From Pempheris klunzingeri (lineage: Eukaryota; Chordata; Actinopteri; Acropomatiformes; Pempheridae), in contig NC_092030.1 of NCBI RefSeq assembly GCF_042242105.1, positions 6,611,501 to 6,675,500 of the forward strand: a DNA stretch of 64,000 nt, read 5' to 3'. The notes under the pieces were generated by a model that was given only the letters and a program-made list of their open reading frames with translations, had not been told where the DNA came from and searched no databases. Both the position numbers and the translations under genes were made by a program. Positions 45,495 through 58,170 of the stretch are shown here, piece after piece; position 1 is the first letter of the stretch; every line of letters starts with the position of its first letter.

Positions 45495-46240
45495 TATATA
45501 GATTCACTGTGAGAGTTTTTCTGACAACAAGGACACAGAAATTAAAGATCACATGGAATGATATAATTAGCTACTTGAAAAGGCTTTTGAGATGGGACAT
45601 TAAACTGTGATACATCAAGCATTAGTACAAACAATGGGCTATTAATTATAGAGAGAGAGAGTAACAGGAATAACCCATCACAACACAGGCAAGCAGTCCA
45701 GCAAGGCTTCCTTTCCTTTCCAAAACTGAGCATTTCCTGTATGTTTTTCACATTAAAAGCCTACCAGTTAGGGGTTATTTTAATAGGCAGATGCATTTGT
45801 TACTTGATAACTCTGTAATCAATTAAGGACACCATCAAGATTTTGTGAGTGGGCAATTTAGGAAAAGCCTCTGCCCAAACAAAGGTGACCCTTTGACAAA
45901 TGAAGCAGGTCACAGTGGAAAACAGCGGTCATCGTAGTGTTATTCTCTGCCACATTTTATTGATCCCTGAGGAGGAAATACACTTCCTCTCTCCAGGGAG
46001 GGTGAGAGTGCTGAGGACTGGGGTGAGTCAGACCACAGAGACTCCAGAGTGAGAGGGAGTCAGCTATTAGCCTGAGGATTGCTGTGGAAAACACTTGGGG
46101 TCAACAGGAAGTGATTTTGTGGATCACACGGTGCAGGGCTCCACTCTGGTAGTGTGGTGCAGGACCTCTAAATGGACAAAATTGTCTGCTAAATAAATGT
46201 ACACTAATGTAATGCACTTGAATTCAGTTCACTCAGTGTA

Positions 46241-46272
46241 ACTACTACTACTACTAATAATAATAATAATAA
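46241..46272 (+). repeat. (ACT)n-(AAT)n trinucleotide microsatellite
   Basis: Five ACT units run into about six AAT units. Confidence 0.8.
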
Positions 46273-47884
46273 AAACTACAATGTGCTTGAGAAAAGGCAA
46301 ATACAATAATTACAGATAAATACATTTAAAATTTAGACCCCCACTGTTAGCTTGCAGATTATGAAATAAAATGAATTTATCTGTGCTTCTCCTGTCATTA
46401 TGATTTCAACTTTTTTTTGATTTTCAAAACACATTACAATGTACAGTATTTATACAATATCGATAACTGATTCATAACAAGGTTTATAGTGACTGAAATC
46501 TTATATTTGATCAAATGGTATCTACTCTATTTTAAGGTGAACATCTGCTCTACCATCTGTCTCAAGCCATAAACATTGTGTTTAATCTCTAGATTTATTG
46601 CATTAAGTGCAGTGACAGTGACTGTGCTCTGTGTGAGTGAAACCTGATCGTGAAATCTAATTTGGTCCGTCTCATTTCTTTGCTCCCTAAAATGATCGGT
46701 CTGATAGTTCGGTCAACCAGTTACATGGCATCTGGCGCCAAAGGGCTCTCTGATGTCCAGCGCTAATTGAATTCCTCCCAGTCAGTTTAAATAATCAGAG
46801 CAATAAATAATCACATGTTTGAGCCTGACTAGCTGTTAGTCAGCGGAGACCCTGATAGCATTCCTGACTTGTTTAATGCTGTGCTTGGACTCATTCTGAA
46901 TCACACATATCATTGGGACACAGATTTTACATTTGTGGTGCTTGCCCTTACACTCAGGGGCCTCACCCTCTGATGAAGCCCCCCACTCTTTCACCCTTCC
47001 TTGAATAACTCAGATATCAGAGCAGTGACAAACCAGATGTTGGCTTGTGCGAGGGATGTGACGACCTTTCCCGGCTCCACAAAGCCCTTTGCCCAGATGG
47101 CGAGAGACAGAGAGAGCGAGAGAAAGAAAGATTACTCTTGGCAATGGGGTTATTTTCTCCCCTCTTTGACTTTGTTGCTGAGTGTGTTGATTTTCCACAG
47201 TTTTAGTGTTATTGCTGTGTATTCTACGAGCGGAGCTTCCCAGAAATGAGACAGAAGCAGACCAGCGGAAGAGCGGAAATACCTCACACTACGCTGAAAA
47301 AACACATGGCTAGTTTCATCTGCTTTTAAATTTCGATTAGTATTTTGATGTTCTAACTCAAGTTAAAGTGTTTTTTCTTTCATTTTCATAGCCTCTCACA
47401 TGGGTTCCCTGAGTTCACAACAAGGACTTAGTGAGAAATACATTGGTACCAAGTGAGGTTGTTATGAAGCAGTAACTAATCAATAAAGGCCATTGGAGGC
47501 TCTTTATGTGCTGCTTGCGTACGACAGAAAAGTCAATTCAATCAGGCTCTCGTCCACTTCACCCTCTCTCACATCACACACAGTAGTAGCGACACTCAGA
47601 AGCCTATCAGCCGGACGGCATAAGTAGTTGTAGCTGTTGTGTATCCCTTCAATCTGAATTTCATTTATGCTCTACTGGCAGTCTGTCTGTGCCAGACTGA
47701 TGAAAAATACCAGTTGTGAGTAACAGTAATAGTATAGTGTGTAATGTCTGCCACCTTTGACAGCAGTTCATCCATCAAAACATTTGCCTTTTAATTCTTT
47801 CAAGAAGTGGATAAATGTGTTTTTTTTTTTCTATAAGCAGTTGATTTAGGAGGTGAGGTGGAGCATACATGCAAGTATATGGCA

Positions 47885-47995
47885 TATAAAGAATAGTTCG
47901 ACATTCTAGGAGCCATGCTTTTCTGCTTTTTCTTTTGTATAATTATACAAAGCTGGTTGAAAATTGGCAAAGTATCCCTTTAAATACAGACCTAA
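47885..47995 (+). repeat. Possible dispersed repeat (AGTTCGACATTCT type)
   Basis: AAGAATAGTTCGACATTCTA, followed by a segment ending in GGCAAAGTATCCCTTTAAAT, resembles a common percomorph intergenic repeat from memory. There is no second copy in this window. Confidence 0.35.
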
Positions 47996-48580
47996 AGTCA
48001 GACCATGATTCCAGCACATAACATTTCTGTAGTGAACAAAATAAAATACATGTTGATTAGGTGTTGGTTGGCATGTTTGCGAACTTTGCGGCTTTGCTTG
48101 TTAGCTAAACACATCCTGACTGTTGCTTTGTTTCTCATGACATTCCTGGCAGGTAATGAAATAGACGAACGTAGTTAAAACACGAATCGTTCACACACAA
48201 CTACAAATATTAAGCAAGCGCACCAACATACAGTATTGAACTTAAACTGTTTGACAATGACGACACTGAGGACAGTCTCCTAACATTAGTTTACAGTGTT
48301 AAACCAGTGCAGCAGCATCATGGCACTTGTGGGACTCTGGGTCTCCCCTGTTTTGTGTAAATATGCCAACTATTACTATTGAACTAAATTCCTAGCATAT
48401 GAATTTGAATTTAATGTACTGTAAAACACTAAAATAAGTATGTAACAGTCTTCATAATCGCCTTAGCTGAACACCTGTGGGAGATTTTTGGAGACACCAC
48501 CATCATCAAACACCAAAGGAGAGAGTATCTTTTAGAAGGAAGTACTCAAGCTGGTCAGTTTTATTTTTGTTTGTCACCTA

Positions 48581-48643
48581 GGAGGTTCTAGTGGTCAGTG
48601 TGGAGGTTCTAGTGGTCAGTGTGGAGGTTCTAGGGGTCCGTTA
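48581..48643 (+). repeat. 21-bp minisatellite, about 3 units
   Basis: The 21-base unit GGAGGTTCTAGTGGTCAGTGT is exact at 48581-48601 and 48602-48622. A diverged third unit (GGAGGTTCTAGGGGTCCGTTA) follows. Related degraded GGTTCTAG words recur to about 49310. Confidence 0.85.
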
Positions 48644-49194
48644 GAAAGCTCTGGAGGAGTTTTTGGTGAACACTGAGGAGGATCTACAGGTGCGTCACGG
48701 CCCACTAGGGGGCCACGGAGAGCTGCCAGAGGGGCCTTGAGATGGCTGTGAATGTTATTAAGAAAAATACCAAAAAATATTCTAATGACAAAATAACGAG
48801 AGAAACTATTTAACTAAAGAAACAGTCAATCTGTAGTGCTAAACTTACTGCCTAGCCCAATAATAACTAATAAATAAATGGATCAAAATGCAGTGTGGGG
48901 CAGTAGCATGGCCGTACGCACCACTGAGGTCCCCGTCATCTGGACCTTGGTATTCTTTCCCAATGTGTCTATAAATAAAAGAAGTGAGCTGCTTAGAACG
49001 ACTAACTCTGGTGTAGCAAAGACTTTAACACCAAGATGACGTGCAATTTTATTAAACTTTAGCACTTGATGACATTTTTTTATTGAATAATTTTTTGGGG
49101 AAATTGTCAAACAAATATGCTATTTGTGTTAAGCAAGTACTAAAATAAATATTGGTTTGAAAGAAAGCACTTTTGTCATAATTGTAGCAAAACA

Positions 49195-49281
49195 CACACG
49201 CCACTATTGTAGGTGGGGGGGCCCTGGAATTTTTCATTGAACACAGAGGGGCCTTGGCAGCAGAAAGGTTGAGAACCACTG
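49195..49281 (-). mobile_element. Possible hAT-type element end
   Basis: On the minus strand the sequence begins CAGTGGTTCTCAACCTTTC and continues CTGCCAAGGCCCCTCTGTGT, which resembles the terminus of non-autonomous hAT elements. I could not find a matching second end or an 8-bp target duplication, so the element may be truncated. Confidence 0.4.
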
Positions 49282-49672
49282 TTCTAGGTGGTTCTAGTGG
49301 CACTTGAGAAGGTTCATTAAGTCATTAAGAAGGTTTCCAATGGTTTTTGAGGTCTTTTAGGGTGTCCCAGTGGTCAATGGGGCATCAGGCAGGAGTTTGT
49401 AGTGAATCTTAAAAAGATTTTAGGGGTCCTTTAGGGGGGAAATATGTTAAACTCCAAATCTGGGAATATCTGTATCTAAGAGTTCATTGTAGAATCTGGA
49501 GGTTTGAAGTAGAAAAACACCTAAGATACAAGTATAGTATCAAGATCAAGTATACAGTATCTATTTCTTGTCATACGTGTCTTTCCATTTTTTTTGTTTT
49601 CAATCAACTATTGTTTTGGTTTTCATCTAATTGTATTCTCCTTTAGCAGTCATTAAGAATCATGGTTGCATA

Positions 49673-49674
<2 letters not shown>

Positions 49675-49716
<42 letters not shown>
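49675..49716 (+). repeat. (CA)21 microsatellite
   Basis: Twenty-one uninterrupted CA units, the longest dinucleotide repeat in the window. Confidence 0.95.
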
Positions 49717-49721
<5 letters not shown>

Positions 49722-51561
49722 CACAATGTTCCCTCTTGACCAACAAGGCCTGCTGGTGAAGTGACCTGCAACGGCAGAGCACTCGTCTCCTCGGGCAGAG
49801 TCTTCCGGCAGAGCCCTGGTCCTCCACAGCTGACTCCATCACTCAGTCCCAGGTGCCCTTGTCTGGCTCCATGGGGCCGGGTGACATCATCGTCACCCCC
49901 CTCTCCCCTCTTCCCTGCTGTCTCTAATGGAGGCCCACAACTGGCGAAGGGGCCTTGTGAATAATTTAGGAGCTCTGGTGCACTTTATAACCTGGCCTGC
50001 AAGGCTAGCCGGGACATTCTCCCTAAGTGCATTAGTATAATAGTCAGGGAGGAAACTAGCCTTTATTGACTAATATAATCAATAACTGTGCTTCTCTTTG
50101 CTGCTGAGTCCCTGGAGGTTGGTGTGTGTGTGGGATGATGGACCAAACTACCAGAAAACACTCCTGAGGAAAGAAAAAATAAACTCACATAATTACACTT
50201 TGAGGAAAATTGTTTTATCCCTGATTCTCTGTGAAAATGATGCACAGATGCTGCCTGTATGAATAATTGGAGTGATTTTATTCACTCATTCACTTCTTGA
50301 CTTAGCTGAGTGAGGAGCCATCTGTAACAATCACAAACATAATTTCCCCATGGCAAAGGCAAAGAGACGGCTCAGACTACACACATTATGCATCTGAGGT
50401 GGCCAGTTTTAACAAGGAAAGAGCTCTATAATCAAGTAAGCGCGGCCACATTTTAGAGAGGACAGTGACGTGACGAATTATCCAAGGCTTCTTGAGTAAG
50501 ATGGGAACCTTCAAAATATTCATTCAGAGGAGGAGTTCACCTTCATGAGGTGAAAGCCGAGTGAAAAAATGACTCCATTTAATTTACCAAAGTGCTTACT
50601 CAGCACAGTTAACACACTTGTTAACATTGTTGGGAATAAGCAACACAAGAGTGTGAGTGAGTGTGTTTGTACTGATACATATTTGATTTTTCTTTTCTCA
50701 TATTATCCTGAGAAGCAGTTCTGTTTCCCTTATAATAACGCCATTAATATGAACAATGTGGATACAGATTTCCTCTCCTCTTGTAATGACAGTATATGGT
50801 TATGTTGTTAGGCCACATGATGTGTGTTTATGTTGGTGTGAGGGTGTCTATGTTTGATTTATGGCTTTTGTCTGATTTATGTTGTATTTTGTTTTGCTAT
50901 ATTTTTCATTATCATTCATGTTTATTATTGTTAATGTGTAGCTGCTTGAGGCACCGCAGACACCAGAAGGTCCCCCAAACTTGTTTTTAATTCCCTGTTG
51001 ATATGTTTTCATTATATCATATTTCAAGTTAGCCTCATTCATTATCATTACTCTGGAGTCACAAAACCAATCCTGTAGTTTTCTAAAAAGATAAATGCTG
51101 ATCTTCCTGGTGATGCTTGTGAAAACCTTGAATTCCTTACTGCTTATATTATATACTGCTTATAGTTATATTTGATATTTCCAAAATCTCGACAACAAAT
51201 GACAACTTCAAGCTAATTTTGTTATAACACAACAAAAATCTGAACGTATTATTGTGTATGAAAATGTGAAATAATGGAAGTTAACCATATATAGCACAGA
51301 CACAAAGACAAATATAAGTAATACTATAGACAGCATTTTAGCTCTGGTTTATGTTATACAAACTGAGGAAGAACTAACATCATTTTCAGCCATCATCTTT
51401 GTTTCAAAGAGTCCATTTGGGGAATGGCTCAAATTTCAATCTGGATATATACGTTCAAAGCAGTGGTTAGTGTTTTTAAATGACTTTCTGTGTTCCAGGC
51501 TGAAATATCTGAGCAAATAATTAAACATTTTTGGTCCCTGGTGGATGAATCCTGCTGACCT

Positions 51562-51712
51562 GGGTGATCCTTTCCCTCTAGTGCCACCATGAGGTGGACA
51601 TTTGTGGGTTTGAGCGATTTGTCTTGACATCTACTGGATCAGCTACTGTAAAATTTGGTTCAGACACTCATGATTCCCACAAGATGATAATAACTGTGAC
51701 GATTCCCTTTTG
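51562..51712 (+). repeat. Dispersed repeat family C, copy 2
   Basis: The sequence runs TCCCTCTAGTGCCACCATGA, then GGTGGACATTTGTGGGTTTG, then AAAATTTGGTTCAGACACTC and ATGATTCCCACAAGATGATA. It parallels the first half of 41335-41640. Confidence 0.65.
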
Positions 51713-51847
51713 CTTTATCAAAGTTTTTGGCTGGAAGCACTTCAACGACATATATGGGGGGGAACATATGGTCTCAGAAATCCTCAATTAAACATTATTG
51801 GATGAAATTCTATGATTGAATACAGAAAAATGCAAAAATAGTAAGTA

Positions 51848-52194
51848 ATGATTTCTATCATGCCCGCTGGTGCACCTAGGGATTCGGGCCAAGGTCCAGT
51901 GGCTGACTGCCTCTGTCGGTCTGTGTCGCATGCTGACAACAAAGGAGACGGCCAAGTGACCCCAGAGGTTGATTTACAGTGTGTCAGCAGGAGCAGAAGT
52001 GCATCCTCTCCCCTCCTCCCAGCACACTGAGGATTTATCACAGCTCAGAGGCAATGTATGCCAGGCAGCCTGACTCACCAAACAGGTTAGATTACAACAC
52101 ACTGTCGACAGCAGGACACAGATCGACAGGGGCAGTCAGCCACTGGACCTTGGCCCGAATCCCTAGGTGCACCAGTGGGCATGATAGAAATCAT
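51848..52194. repeat. Long inverted repeat with 80-bp arms
   Basis: The left arm (51848-51927) and the reverse complement of the right arm (52115-52194) agree at 77 of 80 bases, beginning ATGATTTCTATCATGCCC. The loop is 187 bp. No target-site duplication is evident and there is no transposase-like frame. It could be a fold-back/MITE-type element or a recent inverted duplication. A plus-strand RNA would form an 80-bp stem in which all three non-identities are G-U pairs. Confidence 0.88.
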
Positions 52195-55100
52195 CTCTGA
52201 AGACCAGCCATTCTGGATGCTCACATGACTTGGGAGTTATTATTTTTCACAATGTTTAAATATATTTATTAAAAAGCAACAAAGCAAACCTTTAAAACTA
52301 CACTGCTGCATTACATGACTCATTAACCATCCTATAGCATTTGTCATCACAGAAAGAACTAATGTACTAACAAAACTCTATTCACAGCACTTGATTCATG
52401 AGCAGTCTTGCTCTCATTATTACTGATCTTGTGAATCAAAACACAAACACTGGTCCAGTTCCCTCTAAGTAAAACAGTGCGATATAACCTGCGATAGTTA
52501 TGGTGTGTGACAACATGAAGTTAATAGCCCTTTAGTAATTACTATATTGCACAGTGATGTTGGGTTGAATGCAGGGAACAAACTATTGGTGCTTCAGTCA
52601 GTATGATAACCCTAATGTGAACATCAAGATGGACTGTACGTGACCACTGCTGAGGAATAATGATAACTGGAGCCGGGTTAGAACTATTTAAAGAGAAGAT
52701 TAAGATTTGTTTTATTCTAAAATGAGTCCATTGAGGGCAATATCATGCAAATCTGTTCGGAACATGTCTAATAATGTTTTTCTGCAGCGCTGGTAAGGGA
52801 TCTCTGCACAGCCAGTACAGACTCCAAAATGGTCTCATAGATTAAAGAAATTGCTGATTTTAATACTTGTTATCTCTATCTCTAATCCAAAGCTCTGATT
52901 GGTCGATTGTTTCTCTAACCAGTGTGGAACCAGCCTACAAAAACACCCCAATCACATCAGAAAATGCGACTCCTAGATCCCTATTTGAAATACAAATTTG
53001 ACTTCTGTACCTTGTGTTTAGCACTGGGGGTTTTCTACGTTAATACCAACCAGGGGACAAACTACTCCTGCCTTTAAAAGCACGTCATTGGCTGCTTTTG
53101 TCCTGTAAGAAAGTCACTAGTACGTTGAAACTGTGGGATCAAATCCCCAGAACTCGTGTAGTAAAGGCCAGTGGAAAAATCTCAGTTGGGGAAGCGAATA
53201 ACCAACAGTCCTCGCATCCCTGCAACCACACAGTTCTCTGAACGGGCTCCAGTGGAGCTGCTCAGTGGCCAAAAATAATCTCTGAGGGCTGAAACAAGAT
53301 GATAACTTCTTTTTGTCTCCCCAAAACAATAACTCTTGCCAAGGCATGTATGTAGTACAGTTATATAGTGGCTTTTTTGTATAACTTGACTTAATTTTTG
53401 TGTTTGTGTATTTAGGCTGTTGTGTATAACACAGTAAATAAACTTTCTAAAGATGTTTTCCTGTATGTTAGAAGTTACAATGAGCAATGCTGTCTTGAAA
53501 AGTCATTTTTAACCAAACAAAAAATTGATGATGGGGATTTTTTCCATTTTCTATTCTATTTCTATTTAGTAGCTGTTCGGGAGTTTTCAATCATATCACA
53601 TGACCACTACTGAGTTGTCCTGGAATAGTACATTTTCACATTGTTTGCTTTGCGGACCTCTCGCCTATGATGGCTGCTGATGAAGCGCATGTAATATAAT
53701 TGAACGCTCCAGCAGAGCTGTCGAAGGAACCCTCAGGTGAGTTCTCAAGCAAGTTAATATTAAGTTAATATGAGCAAGAAGACCGTAAAGTCTTCTGATG
53801 AAGACCATGTGATGTGACCAAAAGCTAAAGAATAAAAAATACAGTTAACAGAAGGTGATATTTTTTTAGTCAAATGACTTACAGCACTCATTATGGAGTA
53901 CAGGACACATAATAGGCACACAAATACATTTCATATAGGAGACATACAAGTGACACTGTATTTCAAAATATCCTTACTCTCACAACTCAGTGCCTTTGGA
54001 AAGAAAACACACCACTCTCCTGTCTGTGACAATTCCACAAACATGCCATGTAGTGTAACCGTGCAGAGAAGATGGCCTCCTGCTCACCACTCAAACCGTA
54101 CACGGAGAGGTTAAGGTGGTCCGGAGAAAATCCGATTCACACCTGGCTCAAGCACTCCAGCGTTCAGGCCACAATGGGAGCCTTTCTTTCCTTCATGTGA
54201 CACTGAGCGTCCAAGGTCAGTAAAGTTCAGGAAGCACATGATTTTTATTTGAAAATCTATAAATTGTGAAAATGAATGCCCCTGTGTTTATTTGTGCTTC
54301 ACTCCACTCTCAAGCCCAGAGGCCTCATTCTGCTTGCCAGCTGCCAACCTATTAGCACCCCACAGAAACCTTAACAGTGCTGCCACGGGCCGGCTGTTTG
54401 TTTGACTTTGTCATATTGGATTGAAACACGCAGACTTGGTGGACGAAAGGTGAGAATGGGCATTGACTCATTTTGAAGGGTGCACTTGTTAAATCTCTGG
54501 CCATCTTGGACAATGTTTAGACTGGGAGGGAGTTCCAAACTTTTTGAGTCTGGACTTGGATGATCCGCTTGTGGGTGAGATCTGTATTGCTGAAATACTG
54601 AGAGGTCTGAAGCCAAGCTTTGCATTCTTTCTGGACCTCAGCGCTGACTCGCAAATTCATTTAATGGGGAGAGCTTGAATAAACATGGAAAAAGACAGAA
54701 GCATTTAGGTTTTAAGGACACTGAAATGTGCTTGAATACATAAACATTTTCAAATTGTATTCGCAGAATGTGTGTTAAAGGTCACAGGAGAACGTAAGGC
54801 CATCAAGTGTGCATGATTGTACACTCTACCCAACGTTTATCATTCAACAGCAGTCATGCAGATAGTCTTGATTTTATTTAGTCCTTCATATGTAGGACTT
54901 GAGATATTTGCCTGTGACGACACTATAAACAAATACAACACAGGTGAATTTAACTACTTTCTACCAAAGAAATAGTTCCTCTGAAAACTGAATGAACTAG
55001 TTCCAGACAGAAAAGTAATTTAATTGATTTAAAGACGATTGTATTGCTTCTGTCAAAAAAAAGTCCATTAGATTCTACAATTGGAACTGTGTCCATATAA

Positions 55101-55384
55101 CTCTGCAGCCTTCTTAAGATTAGCCTGCTTAGCATTATAATTCACATGAAACTGATCATTTCCATTGATGATGATAGGAAACAAGGAGAATAGGGCTTTG
55201 GGAGAACTGATAGTGACATTTGCTGCCATTCATCTTTAGATTTACTTCTTGACTTTGTGGACTTCTTTCTACGGACTGATATGATTGGACGTGGCCCCAG
55301 CTGCAGTCTGCTTATCACAAATGACAGGCCGTAGAATATCGGGATTGATCAGAATTGAGTGTTCGACAAAGCCAATACGGTTTA

Positions 55385-55467
55385 ACCATGCTCACTATCT
55401 TAGTTGAGCGTGTTAGCATGCTAACATTTGCTAATTCTCATTTAACACAAAGCTGAGGGCAATGCCT
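55385..55467 (-). repeat. Dispersed repeat family C, copy 3 (antisense)
   Basis: Read on the minus strand it gives AATTAGCAAATGTTAGCATG, then CTAACACGCTCAACTAAGAT, then AGTGAGCATGGTTAAA. This corresponds to the second half of 41335-41640. Confidence 0.6.
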
Positions 55468-56930
55468 CTGTTATTCGATTTTTTGGTGATTAACCAAACA
55501 AGGTTACTCAGTTCCAAGAATCTAAGACCAAACCTAGAACCTGAGCTGGTCTGCACAGTACTCAGTCAAATCAGGACAAGTAGGGTCCTGGTTTTCAGTA
55601 GGTCTGGGATCTTGTAGCCTATATGTTTGTATGTCTAATGCTGAGGTGAAGCCCAGCAGACTCTCTATCAGCTCTGATCACTTGGTCTGTCATTCTCATC
55701 ACAGAAGAAAAGTGTAGAGTGTGCAGGAAAAATTTATGTATTGCCCACAGTTGTTCATTAATTGGTGGTGTAGCAATGTGCTGCTTGTGAAAGACATCTT
55801 TCCAGATACCACAAGGGTTGAGTGATGAAATGTTTTGGACGAACTGACCCTTTAACCATTATTAAAGTCACAAGCAAATGCAATGTTTCAGTGTTCATTT
55901 GCTGAGTTGTTTCAAAGTGCACAGCCACTACACTATGTTCAATTTTCCATCATAATAAATGTCACACAGCCGAATCTTTGTCAGAAAGGCCAAACAGTGT
56001 TCCAGGCAGCTGCAAGTGTATGGTTTGGAGCCCCGCACAGGAGGAATCCGTCTTGTAAACTGATATGGCTGTCCAGTCATGACCTCAGCCTCCAAGTATG
56101 AATTCTCAGCATGATCTGTGGGTTTAAAAGCACCGGCTTTGCAGGATAACTGAGACTAATTATCATGTGTCTCTGTGGAAAACAGAAGGCTCAGAGCTGG
56201 ACAGATAAAAGGCATGTGCTCTTAAGGTGTCAGCATTACTGCGTGTGTCATTATGTCAGGTAGCAGGCCCACAGCTTAGATTCTTAGATCAGTGTTCTCA
56301 TACAATTTTGCATTATATAACTGAACTATCAAAGTATGGTTTGGCTGTGTCTCTACTTCACAAGACAGTGAAAGCACCACTGATCTTTTATGTGGAACTT
56401 GCTCCTCATATTTCACTGTATGAACCCTGTGCATGAACTACAATAAACCAAAACTCCCAGAGTGCCAGATAATGATTTCCCCTTTTCAGCAGCGGATGAT
56501 TTCTGGTCTGTGCCTATACATCAACAGATGTACCCAAGCTGTTCTCCGACAGGCCTTCAGGAGTGATGGCCTTGTGATGTACACAGCGATTCACGCCATG
56601 CAGATGGTCTTGTGTGGTGAAGCTCTCCTTGCTTCCCCCTGGGAGGACTGATAGCAGTGCCTGGTTCCCCCCAGGGTATCAGCTGTGAATAGGTTAAAGT
56701 GATAATAGCTCCCACTCTGCCCTGTCCATTAGCTTTCAATACTTGTGGCTTGATTTGATTGGCGTAGCTTATATGAGAAGTGTCTTACAAGTATGAACAA
56801 GCTCATGAGCTTGATCAGTGTCACAATGCTCAATTGAAGGAGATGGCATTGCATTTCCTGAAACTTGAGTAAACATTCAACAAAATAGCTTAGCTAAATC
56901 AAACCTGAAAAGAAATGTCAAATTACTCAA

Positions 56931-56936
<6 letters not shown>

Positions 56937-56985
<49 letters not shown>
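56937..56985. repeat. Poly-A homopolymer (49)
   Basis: A 49-base uninterrupted A-run. No retroelement body is evident on its 5' side, so whether it is a retrotransposon tail, a simple expansion or an assembly artefact is open. Confidence 0.9.
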
Positions 56986-56986
<1 letters not shown>

Positions 56987-57291
56987 ACCCAAACCCTGTG
57001 TTGCAGTGAAGCTCTACCTACCCGTTTCATCTAAAACCCAAATTATGCAGGTGTTCAATTTGTGTAGGGGCCAGTGTGATTTGGCTTCCACAGGGCAAGC
57101 GTAGGCCACTGCGTTGTGTATACTACTGGAAAAAACTAACAATGCCGAGTTCAGATGACAAGACAGAGCAGATAGAAGTGCATCTGACAGTGAAAACTAA
57201 ACCTTTACTTGAGCAGACACCTAGAAGCAGTCTTAGAGCAGCCCCTAGCGGTGAGAAAAGTCCATGACAAGCAAATCTCTGGTCAGAACCA

Positions 57292-57297
57292 TTTAAT
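57292..57297 (-). terminator. ccnb1: Candidate ccnb1 polyadenylation signal
   Basis: ATTAAA on the minus strand lies about 640 bases after the ccnb1 stop. No AATAAA occurs on that strand between the stop and this site. Confidence 0.4.
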
Positions 57298-57935
57298 AGA
57301 AGCTTTAAGAACAAGACATTTAAGAATGTAAAATCAGTTAAAAAGGTATTGCTGTACATTTTACACATCACTGCCACGCATTAAGAAACCATCCCATTTA
57401 AAAAAAAAAAAGCCACAGGACCATTCACCTTGCTGATCATTAAGCATGACACAAGTTTTAGATTTGCAGCTGCTTAGCAGTTATGAAAGCTTATAAAACT
57501 GACTTGGTGATTGTTACTGTGGCATAATTTGAGTGCAGAATCAAATATTGTGTTCAAGAATGAGTCAAGATTTCAGTCCAAACTAGTGTTAAGTTGCAGA
57601 CAATGTGAAGAGTGAGTTAGGTGGCATTACAGTAGTCTCTGGTAACTGAATCTTTGAGTAAACGTTTGATAGGCACATGATCATCATGACACTAGGTTCA
57701 TGGTCCTGCACTGCCATTTTGTGGCGCTCAGGATGTCTGAGGGGCCAGCTTTCAGAGTAGAGCAGCAGAAAACTAAAACTTGTAGCATGCTTTGCAAGAT
57801 AGTCAGTACAAGTACACAATGTCAGTTGGTTAAACATGCACACCCCGATGTGGTCCTTAGTTGTGCCAATACGTCAGTAATGTTTAAGTTATAACTGTAC
57901 AAGGTCAGCACACGGTGCCAGACATGTTTGCAATC

Positions 57936-58040
57936 TCACTGGGTGAGCTGCTTTGCAAGGTCCTTCACCACTGAAGACTTGAGCTGAGAGATAGTGGCAA
58001 TCCTCATCTGCTTTGAAGTAGAGTACTTTCCCTTAATGGC
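57936..58040 (-). CDS. ccnb1: ccnb1 exon 9 (last)
   Basis: The exon follows GTTCTTGCAG and encodes [20 protein letters not shown], then [14 protein letters not shown] and TGA. Confidence 0.96.
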   Translation of the reverse strand, partial: AIKGKYSTSKQMRIATISQLKSSVVKDLAKQLTQ

Positions 58041-58132
58041 CTGCAAGAACAGATTGAGGGAAATACAAGATTAGGCTACTGACCAGTGGCAAGACTCTTC
58101 AGTTAGGAGTCTCACAGAGCATCTACAGATCC

Positions 58133-58170
<38 letters not shown>

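Larger units (their letters stand above)
39360..57285. other. pmch-ccnb1 gene desert
   Basis: About 18 kb without a recognised exon. Besides the repeats listed separately, 43.30-43.45, 46.66-46.89 and 47.46-47.60 kb look like single-copy sequence with many TAAT/ATTA homeobox-type words and could be conserved non-coding elements; this is an inference from composition only. At 39.65-40.29 kb there are overlapping short open stretches that I could not identify. Confidence 0.5.

Noticed and set aside
46175..46205. GTCTGCTAAATAAATGTA-like SINE tail
   Set aside because: Only about 25 bases resemble the tail of a fish SINE; there is no body, so it is too short to annotate.
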